Assembly: GCA_028023455.1 (NCBI GenBank)
Contig: JAQFVV010013088.1
Coordinates: forward strand, 186,001 to 250,000
Length of the DNA stretch: 64,000 nt
Reading direction: 5' to 3'
Origin: Epiperipatus broadwayi
Taxonomy: Eukaryota; Onychophora; Udeonychophora; Euonychophora; Peripatidae
Positions within the stretch are counted from its first letter, which is position 1. Every line of letters starts with the position of its first letter. Under the pieces are notes generated by a model. The model had not been told where the DNA came from. It saw only the letters and a list, made by a program, of their open reading frames with translations, and ran no database searches. Positions 35,652 through 45,343 of this stretch are shown here, one piece after another. The position numbers and the translations under genes were made by a program.

Positions 35652-36151
35652 NNNNNNNNNNNNNNNNNNNNNNNNNNNNNNNNNNNNNNNNNNNNNNNNN
35701 NNNNNNNNNNNNNNNNNNNNNNNNNNNNNNNNNNNNNNNNNNNNNNNNNNNNNNNNNNNNNNNNNNNNNNNNNNNNNNNNNNNNNNNNNNNNNNNNNNNN
35801 NNNNNNNNNNNNNNNNNNNNNNNNNNNNNNNNNNNNNNNNNNNNNNNNNNNNNNNNNNNNNNNNNNNNNNNNNNNNNNNNNNNNNNNNNNNNNNNNNNNN
35901 NNNNNNNNNNNNNNNNNNNNNNNNNNNNNNNNNNNNNNNNNNNNNNNNNNNNNNNNNNNNNNNNNNNNNNNNNNNNNNNNNNNNNNNNNNNNNNNNNNNN
36001 NNNNNNNNNNNNNNNNNNNNNNNNNNNNNNNNNNNNNNNNNNNNNNNNNNNNNNNNNNNNNNNNNNNNNNNNNNNNNNNNNNNNNNNNNNNNNNNNNNNN
36101 NNNNNNNNNNNNNNNNNNNNNNNNNNNNNNNNNNNNNNNNNNNNNNNNNNN
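35652..36151. other. assembly gap (500 N)
   Basis: A run of exactly 500 N, probably a placeholder. The flanks belong to the LTR element, so the gap is repeat-induced and its true length is unknown. Confidence 0.99.
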
Positions 36152-36201
36152 GTATTAAAGATTTAAATCAAATCAAGCAACAATCCAAATAACCATTTCC
36201 G

Positions 36202-36249
<48 letters not shown>
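36152..36249 (+). repeat. LTR element end fragment and (TA)n
   Basis: 36152-36206 repeats 31951-32006 almost exactly, then passes into a TA microsatellite (36207-36249). A TA repeat also lies just before 30310, which fits insertion of the element into a TA tract. Confidence 0.7.
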
Positions 36250-36252
<3 letters not shown>

Positions 36253-36257
36253 TTTAA

Positions 36258-36319
36258 ATGGAAGCTGACAATCATCAACAGTTAAGAATAACAATGATGC
36301 ATCAAGAAATAGAAGAAAA
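36258..36319 (+). CDS. candidate first coding exon of a type II membrane protein
   Basis: An ATG at 36258 opens 20 codons (MEADNHQQLRITMMHQEIEE) and two extra bases before a near-consensus donor GTAAGTTGG at 36320. The exon ends in phase 2, exactly what the candidate exon at 37995 needs. The peptide would be a short charged cytoplasmic tail. No promoter can be defined because a TA repeat lies upstream. Single short exon, so support is modest. Confidence 0.3.
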
Positions 36320-36679
36320 GTAAGTTGGTTGATATATGAGAATGATCAATTTAAATATGTATTTTAGGATAAGTGTATTTAGTGTTTCATGTATGTTTAT
36401 CATCTTATTTAAAGTTGCGATTGAATTTATAAGTCTTTAGTTTGGATGCTGTATGTTCACTATTACTTTCAATTTAAAAATAAAATATACATGTGAGTGT
36501 GTCAATATATTCATTGTTTGTTCACAAACAAACTATATTAAAGACATTTATATGTAAAACTAGTCCAAACCTCTGGCACACCTGACATGTTTATGTTCTA
36601 TTATTTTGCAATGTACAGCTGACAGTGATTTTAAAGCTTATATTTGACACAGTATGTGCTAAAGTTAGTATCATTTATT

Positions 36680-36925
36680 TAACAATCCAAAACAAAGCAA
36701 AACTCTCCATATAGTAGTGCCATCTTGTGCTAACAAGAGCAATCAATGGATGCCAGAAGGCTTGTGCATAAAATCCCTATCTAGTGCCTACTCATCCAAT
36801 CATTGATTGCTCTTGTTAGCACAAGATGACACTACTATATGGAGAGTTTTGCTTTGTTTTGGATTGTTTAATAACAATTATTGTGCTAGTATGAGATAGT
36901 GATCATGTGATGTTTAGTGGTTTAT
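36680..36925. mobile_element. family 1 foldback without ribozyme
   Basis: Arms 36681 onward and ending about 36869 are inverted copies (AACAATCCAAAACAAAGC and its partner). The left arm is in minus orientation to CTACTCATCCAAT and the right arm restarts at CATTGATTGC, so the ribozyme and leader are missing. The tail to 36925 has GATGTTTAGTGGTTTA. The arms are very similar to those of the copy at 6610-6830. Confidence 0.75.
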
Positions 36926-37325
36926 CATTTATTTACTCACATACTTATAAACATAATTATAATATCTGATTAGCTTAAATATTAGTAATGCACATTTCAT
37001 GCCAAATTCACAGTATTTTTAAACATATGCTAAAGATCTCATATCTGAGTAATATATATTGAACCTGATGCTTTATCTACTTCAAAGGCACCATCAGAAA
37101 ATTCAAAATTAGAATGTACAATTTTACAGATTTTAAAAGAAATTGAATTTAAAAGTTTTTGTACTTTATTTTTATTTATTTATTAAGAGTGTGGCATGAA
37201 ACACTTACTCAATTATAGATAGGAATATATAGGGTATATAAGCACAGACTTTCACATGACCCACCACTCTCCACACTATCTCATAACACTGATACCCTCG
37301 AACACATATATATTGAAAAGATAAA

Positions 37326-37378
37326 TATTCACCAATATACGTATTTCATGCTAAACCAGCAATCATCGGTCCAGATTA
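37326..37378 (-). ncRNA. family 2 hammerhead, core deleted
   Basis: GAAA, the palindrome ATACGTAT, helix II and the outer helix I are intact, but four bases at the ACCAA/CTGATGA boundary are missing, leaving ACCGATGA. Inactive. Confidence 0.65.
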
Positions 37379-37504
37379 CCATCTCTAGACATATATGCTA
37401 TAAGAGTTGGAGTGTGGAGTAGATTGAAGCCTGTCCATTAAAGTATGAGGTTTGGCTATCTTATTATATATCTGAACACTTATTGCATATATGTGTAGAG
37501 ATGG

Positions 37505-37561
37505 TAATCTGGACCAACTGATGATTGCTGGTTTAGCATGAAATACGTATATTGGTGATTA
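37505..37561 (+). ncRNA. hammerhead ribozyme, family 2, intact
   Basis: CTGATGA (37518-37524), helix II TTGCT with AGCAT (four good pairs) around GGTTT, GAAA (37540-37543), helix III the full self-complementary ATACGTAT followed by A, giving an AUA cleavage triplet. Helix I pairs ACCAA with TTGGT and TAATC with GATTA (37557-37561). The palindromic helix III without a loop implies that two RNAs, or two units of a tandem RNA, pair to form the active fold. Confidence 0.85.
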
Positions 37562-37994
37562 TTTATTTTTTCAACATATGTGTGTTCAAGTGTATCAGTG
37601 TTATGAGGTAGTGTGGAGAGTGGTGGATCATGTGAAAGTCTGTGCTCATACACCCTATATATTACATATATAGACACAGGTATATATAAGTCTGTGTGTT
37701 TCAGCTATTATAGACAGGAATGTAAAAACATTTTAATTTAAAAGGTTTTAAATGTGATAAAGCTTCTTTTTATTTTGTTGATTTTAATTTATTTTTAAAA
37801 GCTGAGGCTTTTTTTTTTAAAATTATAAGAGCCCTGGTCATATGTTTTTTTGTAAAATGAAGATTAAGTGGGAGATAGAGATTTATCCTGGTCAAAACTT
37901 TTAATTAAAGATTATGAGGGAGATAACAGTTCATATAAATACCTCTAGGTTTCTGACTTATTCTGCTGGTTATGATTATTCTGCTTGTTATAAG

Positions 37995-38190
37995 AATTTT
38001 GCTTCTCATTATTATTGGCTTCTTATTGCATTTGTTATTCGGAGTCATTCTAATTTTCATATTTGTTAATTGTTCAATGCGGATTGATGAAGTTCGATTT
38101 CTGCAGACTGATAGTAATAATACTATTTGCCATGATAGTAGTGACCATTCAGTCATCATGCCAAGAATATACACCATGAGGAATCTTCAG
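37995..38190 (+). CDS. candidate membrane-span exon of a type II membrane protein
   Basis: After a pyrimidine-rich acceptor (CTGCTTGTTATAAG) the exon starts with one base, then ILLLIIIGFLLHLLFGVILI and a few more residues form a clear transmembrane helix. An extracellular-looking stretch NCSMRIDEVRFLQTDSNNT follows (one N-x-T site), ending at a donor CTTCAG before GTATGC in phase 0. Joined to 36258-36319 in phase, it gives a short inside tail, one membrane span and the base of an ectodomain, as in type II receptors or ligands. Upstream in-frame stop at 37954 limits the exon. A start at the ATG at 37972 is the other option. No family recognised; later exons not found. Confidence 0.35.
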
Positions 38191-38209
38191 GTATGCAGTG
38201 CTAAATAAC

Positions 38210-39590
38210 CCAAAGATGATCCCTGGAGCTCCATAATTGTGCTTTCAAGTACTTGACCTAATTGTCAAGTTCCTAAAAATTGCTTCAGATGCTACAGCCA
38301 GGTTACTGGAGATCAAATACCATCATGATATACAATACCATCATGATGTACTTGAGTTAGAAAGAACCTTGCTTATCCCACTGGTATAACTCTCTGGACT
38401 ATCTAAAGTCTGAAAGGTAACTGAACTTTCATATATTGAAAACAGGGCTCAAATCTCTAATTAAATTTTTATGTTAAAAGTCTCAGCTTAACCTAGAAAG
38501 AAACCTGTCTCTATAATACATTTTGCATACTAATTTAAATATCTTTAATTATTTTTTTATGTATTTTATTTATAGTTTGTATTGGAGTCTTAGTTTTAAG
38601 ATTTCAAATTTTTAAGTTTATTTATCTGAGAGTGTGTCACAAGTTTCTATTTTATATAATCCATGTTTTCTCTTTTTCTTGATATTACTAACCCTTGATA
38701 AATACTCAGGCAGATACTCAACTGCCCCTTTTCATTATAATTAATTTAGACAATCATGGTTTGCATTTCCTGCAGACCATAAATATTTTGGCTAGAGGTT
38801 TAACGAGTGTATTGTTCTGTTTTTCTTTGTGGAGATTTTGGTTTTCCTATGTTTCAGAGTACATAATACTGTAATCTTTTCTTTTTCTTGTATCTAAATC
38901 AACCTTGATGATCTTAAATGTGATCATTCATGGGCTTGTTTGCAGACAAATGACACTCCTATAACATTCTGAGGTTTTGCCAAGTTATAGGAAAAACTAG
39001 CTCCATGCTGATTCATTGTATTCCATACAAGACTACTTTGTTTTGAAATCTCTAAATAAGGAAACTGAAATTTGTTTATATAAATCACTTACAGGAATTT
39101 AAATTTCTTTTCATTCTTAGGTGAAAAAACGAACTTATCTACCATAATGTTTAATGTTACAATACTCTCATACACTTTCTGATATATCTGCTAGACAAAT
39201 CTAAGAAAAACGTTCATATTTTTGTTTGCCTGAGATTGATTTTTTTGTGAATTTAATAAACGTTGAAATTATTTAGAATTATTATCTTAATGTTTCTCTG
39301 TGTTCTTTTCTCAATTGTCTGAACAATATTTAAGATTATCCTGGGTCTAGCAGGTAGCATTATTCATCATCATTAATTTTTGTATCACCGTAAATTAAAT
39401 TTTCTCGGTAATTAGCAACGTAATGGCACCCTCAGTAACTTAAAAGAAGATTGAAGTGACTAGTACAACAAGTATGTATATTCAATGTTCTGTAAAGATA
39501 TGTGTATATATGTAATTATATAATTGAATATTTATAATCAGATATATTTTAAAAAATTTTAACCACTTAGCAGTGCTTTCGACTATCTTC
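38210..39590. other. no gene seen; possible intron
   Basis: Somewhat less AT-rich than elsewhere. An acceptor-like TTTCCTGCAG near 38778 is followed by about 33 open codons, but without a convincing donor or family I do not call an exon. Confidence 0.35.
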
Positions 39591-39599
39591 GTAGTCTTT

Positions 39600-39860
39600 G
39601 TCAACTAACACTTTGAAAGACTAATCTTTCCACAATTCTGTGATCTTAACGTTTGCTGCCTGTCTGTTAATTAAGTCATGTTTGTATTTGTATATTAGCA
39701 TAGCTTCTTTCATTTTTCTTTTGTTGTTATTTTTTCCAATTAGCAATATTTTAACGTTATTGTATTTGAAGTTAAAACCATAAATACATGAATTATGGTC
39801 GCAAAAAACAGATGCTAAAACATTATTATCTACTTTGCAATTCTGATTCAATTTATGTAT
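39600..39860 (-). pseudogene. GIY-YIG end of a Penelope-like element, minus
   Basis: The minus frame (ATG at 39851) has NFKYNNVKILL followed by KRKMKEAMLIYKYKHDLINR, matching the C-terminal half of PLE GIY-YIG nucleases (H-x-IDF, then an R-R-x-x-E-A helix, then a LIN motif). It stops at WKD. It faces away from the plus-strand fragment at 39976-40330; together they form an inverted pair of PLE pieces. Confidence 0.55.
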
Positions 39861-39975
39861 GTTTATAAATTTTAAATCATAAAAAAACTCTGGACTTAAA
39901 CTTTAAAATATTGAAATATAAGCTAATGAATTATTGAATATAAAATATAATAGGAAATATATTTAATATACGTTA

Positions 39976-40330
39976 TATAAATTTGCACATAGATGGAAAG
40001 AAGAAAACATTGAAGAGAACATATGGATTTCATTACCATGTATAAATAATGAAGAATGCAACATAATTAAATCATTGGTTTCTCCTTGTTTTAATGTTGC
40101 ATTTAATGTTGGACCAAATACTGCTACATTAATTGTTAATAGAACGAATTCTGTTGATATAATTAACAAATATAGTATTATATATGAAGCGGAGTGCCAA
40201 TATGAGTCCAACTACATTGGTGAAATGAAATTATGATATTCTGTGGATACATTGAAATCTGTATTTGCTAAACATTCAGTTATTTGTAATGAAAGATTTC
40301 ACTTTGACAGTGTTTTTATTTTACACTGAA
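39976..40330 (+). pseudogene. Penelope-like element fragment, plus
   Basis: Plus-strand reading: WISLPCINNEECNIIKSLVS, an intervening region, then IIYEAECQYESNYIGEMKL before a TGA at 40234, then readable sequence to HSVICNERFHFDSVFIL. The IPC-x-x-C...YIGE-type join from reverse transcriptase end to GIY-YIG nuclease is typical of PLEs. The Cys and YIG elements survive but a stop interrupts it. It is 5' truncated. Confidence 0.6.
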
Positions 40331-40334
40331 AAAT

Positions 40335-40850
40335 AATTTGAAGAGAAGAAATTTAAAGAGCATATTTTATACACATGACAGACAATTTATTAAATAAACA
40401 ACATGATTGCATTAACATATGTAAGTTATGAAAAGTTGCCCATTCATGTTGGAACATTAATGTGTGGCTTAAATGTGCTTTATATTTTTCAGTTTTAATG
40501 GCAAAATGCTTCTCAGGAAGGCAGACCTGCCATACACTGCCTATGGCTGTTATATGTTATTTATAATGGGTGAATATTGTTAAGTTTATTCCAGAGTTTT
40601 TTGTTTATAATATTTATTTTGTCTGATTGTATATGTAAATGTTACTTAAAACAATTTGCATACTTTTTATGATTGGTTCATTTAAAGACCTACAGAGGTC
40701 CCTAGTGACGATTTTTTCAGACGCTCATTGCTAAGGTTTACAGCCTTGTTAAAACTATTACACATTATAACAATATTTATATTCATTTTGCATATGCAAT
40801 ATTACATATATATAATAATAAAAAGCTTAATTTATAAAAGCCATATAATT
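40335..40850. other. no gene seen; likely intron 3' of the sushi exon
   Basis: AT-rich with no recognised repeat or further exon. Confidence 0.4.
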
Positions 40851-40856
40851 TCTTAC

Positions 40857-41048
40857 CTGGTGTTTGACAAGTTGGAAGTTTTCGAGACCAGATAAGATAG
40901 GAACCAAATTCAACACATGTAACTGATTTCCCACCACATAATTGATATCCTGGCTTACAAGTAAAATAGCATGTTGAACCCCATGATGAACCAAGGGTGC
41001 ATGTGACTGTACTGTGGTCAGGAGGTCTAAATGATGAACATCTTCGAA
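40857..41048 (-). CDS. CCP/sushi domain exon
   Basis: On the minus strand an acceptor (TTTTTGTTACAG) is followed by 192 open bases and a consensus donor (ACCAG before GTAAGAAA). Read in phase 1 it gives one complete CCP/sushi module: RRCSSFRPPDHSTVTC, then GSSWGSTCYFTCKPGYQL, a CGGKSVTC strand and a final SRKLPTC. The spacing of Cys, the Phe-x-Cys-x-x-Gly-Tyr element, and the Pro-x-Cys end are diagnostic, closest to the six-Cys selectin or SVEP1-type modules; one extra Cys follows the GYQL. Phase 1 at both ends is the rule for shuffled CCP exons. The protein should be extracellular, for adhesion or complement-like binding; the specific gene is unknown. The minus-strand exons at 27.3-27.6 kb may be part of it. 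Confidence 0.9.
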
Positions 41049-41315
41049 CTGTAACAAAAATAAAAACATATTTAATAGGCCATAGATTATGTTAATTTTA
41101 AGACATCATGAATAAAATAAAAGGGTATTATGCCTGTTAGCTAAGTTTTATGCAAAGAAACAATCTGTAAGCCTAATACATAGTTTGTTAATGTTTATAA
41201 AATATTCCATTCTACTTATCTTTATGCATTGATAAAATTAAAAATAAAAAAAAAAATCAAACTACTATGTTTACAACACTCAATAATAAGTAGGAGGTAA
41301 GTATTGACATTAGTT

Positions 41316-41355
41316 AGCTCTGAAGAAGAATGCTGATTGATTGAAACTGTCAGAT
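41316..41355 (+). ncRNA. decayed hammerhead motif, family 4
   Basis: CTGAAGA (41320-41326), a weak hairpin (41327-41342), GAAA (41343-41346) and CTGTC. The core letters are intact but helix II is almost lost. Probably inactive. Confidence 0.4.
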
Positions 41356-41443
41356 GATTTGGTTTAATTTTCCATTCTAGTATCTGTGTTTAAACCTTGG
41401 TCATAACCTTAATAATCTTGATGTTTAAATATGCCTTATCTAT

Positions 41444-41809
41444 ATGATAGAAATAATGATAAAAATTCAAAAAAGATGTTATATATAAATAATATTAACC
41501 CTTTTACAGATTGACATTTCTAATGTTATCCCTGGTGGCAGTTTTTATCAATACTCAAGCTGTCTTTCCTATATAAAATTTTCATTTTATACTAAAACTA
41601 AATAAATTGGACTTGATTCTTTAGAATATATAGAAATAATGATAAAAATTCAAAAAAGATGTTATATATAAATAATATTAACCCTTTTACAGATTGACAT
41701 TTCTAATGTTATCCCTGGTGGCAGTTTTTATCAATACTCAAGCTGTCTTTTCTATATAAAATTTTCATTTTATACTAAAACTAAATAAATTGGACTTGAT
41801 TCTTTAGAC
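41444..41809. repeat. tandem duplication, about 182 bp x 2
   Basis: The two units, each beginning near ATAGAAATAATGATAAAAAT and ending near GGACTTGATTCTTTAGA, are nearly identical. They lie upstream of the sushi exon (for the minus strand) and are noncoding, so the duplication is recent or an assembly artefact. Confidence 0.95.
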
Positions 41810-42183
41810 ATTTAATTCTAAAAACAAAAAACATTAAAAAAATCATACATAAACTTTGCAAATATTGAAAACAAAAGATATAAATCTTCAAACAAAATCT
41901 TTTTTATTTCAAATATATTTTTAAAATGTGAATGAATAAATGTTAATCTCTGAAAAATCTATCAAACACACTAAGCTAAAAGGAAGCATGCTTTTCTCTC
42001 TCTTTCCAAAAAATGGACATTCTAATCTACTTCGTCACATTTAAAAAAAGGATTTAGTATACATTTTTGTTATCAGAAAATGTCGCTCATAAAATGAAAT
42101 AGTAATATTACCTAATGGTAAAATAATCTCCGAAAATAAAGTTTTCTTGAGGCAATTCTGTAATATAGTGAATAATAGGCAGA

Positions 42184-42720
42184 TATTAGTCATGTTTTCC
42201 CATATGCAAAGGCAGTCTCAATTTGATATGCCCCAAATCTTTTGCAACATATATTAGGGCCAAAACGTATATTGCAACACTTACTAATCCAACACTTACT
42301 GCCATCACTCCAATCTCATTGCTTATCCAAATTTCATATGTTAAATGGTCATTTTTCACAAATAATGCCATAGAGCATGCTTATCTGTTAGATCAGCATA
42401 ACATCAAATCTCTCATTGGCATATCACTTAACGATTTAAATAAAATAGCTTTTCCACCCAGACATCTATGGACAACCATATTAGTTACTAAAATTCTAAC
42501 CAAGTTCCAAAACCTTTACATTCCTCAATCATAATTGAGATTTCTTTTTAATTTACTAACGGGTACAAGTCCAACTGATATATTTCTTAATGATTGACTT
42601 AAGCTAAATGTTGAACCTACATGTGTTTTGTGCAAGAAATATCTGGAGGAAATGCTACACCTTTTTTGCCCATACTTCTCATCTCTATGCCTATTTATAT
42701 TTCATAAGTGAACAATCAAC
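42184..42720 (+). pseudogene. LINE 3' end with zf-RVT zinc finger
   Basis: One frame, broken by a TAA (about 42532) and a TGA, carries the C-terminal part of a LINE ORF2: a GSLNLICPKSFATYIRAKTY segment, a Trp/Thr-rich middle, and CVLCKKYLEEMLHLFCPY, the zinc-binding zf-RVT motif (C-x2-C...H-x3-C) of non-RTE LINE clades. It is 5' truncated. The TA repeat after it is where the 42755 LTR element sits. Confidence 0.65.
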
Positions 42721-42754
42721 CTCAAGCATTTACTATATATATATATATATATAT

Positions 42755-44800
42755 TGTAACGATATATAAATATGTCGTTACATTAAATTGAAATAAAAAC
42801 TTTTAAGTTCGCATATAAAAATAAGTATATTAAAAAGAAAAAAAAACTAAACGCTAAAATTAAAATGTTTGTTAAACGTATATATTCGCACAGATGCGAA
42901 ACTTTAAAAATATTTTTTTTAATAAATAAAAAAAGGTATTTGAATGTATTTTTTTTTTATAAAAAAAGATTTAAATATAAAAATAGTTTAAAAAAGAAAT
43001 AACGTAAGTAAAAATAAAAACAGGTATTAATTAATTCCTGTAATCTGTAAATGAAAATGATTGTTTATTAATTATCCAAAAGCTGTCTAATTAAAAAGTC
43101 AGAGAGTAAATTAGATAAGAGAATAAAGAGATTTTAGCTTGACCAATGGAAGCACCAAGCCTCAGCCCGGACCCGAACGAAAATTTGGATTAGTGACATC
43201 TTTGTTCATTCAATCTGGAGATTTACTATAAAAAGTCAAATATTGAGTTCCAGACAATTTTTTCGGACTTGATTTGATGAGAATGGTAAGATGCACTTGC
43301 CGTTCTCTCTCATTTTTTTTTGTTTTAAAAAAAATATAAAATGAAAAGACTGTGATACAAGAATGGAACCAGCTAATGCTACCTCCAGAACATTATCTTC
43401 CAATGGAGATGTCGTGGGAATTAAAAAACAGGAACCTGGACTCTTCTACTGCAAGCTATATTGACATGAACTCTAAATTTAAAAATAACTAAGAACTTTC
43501 GTTCAAGCTTATGAACTTCTATCTGACTTTTAAGTTTAAAATCAATTGAAAATGTTTAATTTTATATATTTGCGTTTGATTAAAAAAAATCATTTCCATT
43601 TATTATTTTATTTGTATTAATATTTATTGTTTAAATTTTAAATAGGAAATTTAAGGTTGGGTATGGACGTTGCATAGATTCTTTAGCGTTGATTATGTTG
43701 TGGTTTTCACATTCAATTAGAATATATAGGTCAATGATATCACTGCAGCATCTTACGATGAATGCTAATGGGATTTGTATATTCCCTATGCAAGTGACGT
43801 TTATCGATGACTTTGTATTTTGATCAGTTGTGTTTAATTTGGAATGTTTTTGACCGTGAAATCTGTGCAGCTGATCTATACTCAACATTTTAAAACAAAT
43901 TTTATAAAATTCATTTGTGCGAATGTATCTAAATGTTAAATTTAAGTCGGGCATGAATGGCTATATAGTTTTGTAAAGTTATATTAAGGGAGGGTAATCT
44001 TAGGTTATTCGTTTCATAGTTGAATTGTCTCAATGGATTGGATATATTTGTGTAATTAGTAGATTTAGTATGAGATCCGCTATGGGCAGGATTGCATATA
44101 TATGCCACACACTTCTGTTTGCCTATGGATGGGTTTGTAAGTCGGCAGAAGACCGCAGTCCATTCCTATGGAGTTTTTTGTTTATTGTTCTACTTGCCAA
44201 CAGATGTAACATTCCTGTCGGTGGAGAGTCAATGTCTTCTCTAATTCTACTTATTGTTCAGATGTACATTCCTGACAGTATAGTATTTTGTGTTGTCGTA
44301 TTTTCATGCTACATTGAATACATAAATGTATCAGATGGATTGGAACCGTTTTGACTACGAACTTTTGGCCTAAGGTTAAATAAGGAAAGAATATTTTCTT
44401 TTCAAATGCAGACCTATATAGTCTATTCATACTCGACTCACTAAATAAAAATTAAACTTATTGAAATCTTTTAAATGTAAATTTACAAGTTAATATAAAA
44501 ATCTAAAGGTTAAACTTTTCCAATTTAGAATGATTTTATATGTGTAAATAAATATTTTTATTGTTAATTTCTGGCAGTGGTTTATTCTTTTATATTTAAG
44601 ATATAAAATTTATATTTTATTATCTCTGCTACTCACTGAGCTAGTGACTTGGGCTTACGATGAATATTTAAATAAAGTGGAATTTACAGATATTTGCTAC
44701 TTTATAAATTTTTCTAGGTCAAATGCCTAGATGGCGCCCTGGTAGTTGCAGATATTGTTTTTGAGTTAGATTCGATCTCCACTTACTTCCGATTGTTATA
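42755..44800 (+). repeat. 5' LTR of the 42.8 kb element
   Basis: Opens with the palindrome TGTAACGATATATAAATATG followed by TCGTTACA. A TATA box CTATAAAAAG lies at 43227-43236, and a donor-like GAATGGTAAGATG about 50 bases later. Open frames in both directions (44025-44354 plus, 43631-43954 minus) occur in both LTRs but differ between them by replacement changes and an end shift, so I see no sign that they are maintained genes. Confidence 0.8.
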
Positions 44801-45343
44801 ACTGGCTACACAACTTGGGCCAATCTTTAATAAACACGAGTGCCCTGAGAATTTTAAAAGTGAATCATGCCCGTAAATTTTTTTCTGAAATTGTATAAAT
44901 ATATTTGTTGTATTGACGTGGAGTTACAGTTTGAAATTTTGTCTTAAAGGTACTGCCAGTAAGAAAAATTGCGCATATGTAAAGAGAAATACGAGGAATA
45001 AAAAGTAATAAATAAAACGTAATTAATAAATATAAATCATAATTTTTTTTTTTTAAAAAAGTCTTGTTTAAAATCTAATCGTTTAACTTGCCTAAATAAT
45101 ACTTAAAAGTTGAAGAAAAGAAACTTGGAAGGGAGGGGGCAGAAATTTAGTTGGCAGTAAGGAATCATCAGTCAACTTTTTTTTTATCATTATATTTGTA
45201 ATTACTGTTTTGTCTTTAAAAAAAAAAGTTTTGGCCTTTTGAAATTTCATATATAACAAATTTGTGTAACGTAATTACTAACACTAAGTAAATTCTTTTT
45301 TTTTTTTTTAATGTTTTTATTTTTTTGAGGAAGTTTACTGATA

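Larger units (their letters stand above)
37205..37690. mobile_element. family 2 HHR foldback element
   Basis: The minus arm (37205-37400) and plus arm (about 37425-37690) are near-complete inverted copies, each with a ribozyme region: 37326-37378 minus (core deleted) and 37505-37561 plus (core intact). The outer ends carry TATATTACATATATA and a GGGTATATAAGC or ACACCCTATATA end. Confidence 0.8.

Noticed and set aside
35642-36166. Open frame across the N run
   Set aside because: It consists of unknown residues from the assembly gap.
40827-41069. ATG-initiated minus frame MFLFLLQFEDVH over the sushi exon
   Set aside because: It is in the wrong frame; the phase 1 reading gives the CCP module with its cysteines.
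42112-42157. 46-base minus-strand exon between TATTACAG and GTAATATT
   Set aside because: Its length is not a multiple of three and its phase would be 0-1, which does not fit the phase 1-1 exons of the presumed gene. Splice-site resemblance alone is weak in AT-rich sequence.
43631-44354. Open frames in both directions inside the long LTRs
   Set aside because: They recur in the second LTR because the LTR is duplicated; the differences are replacement changes and end shifts, with no sign of selection on the protein.
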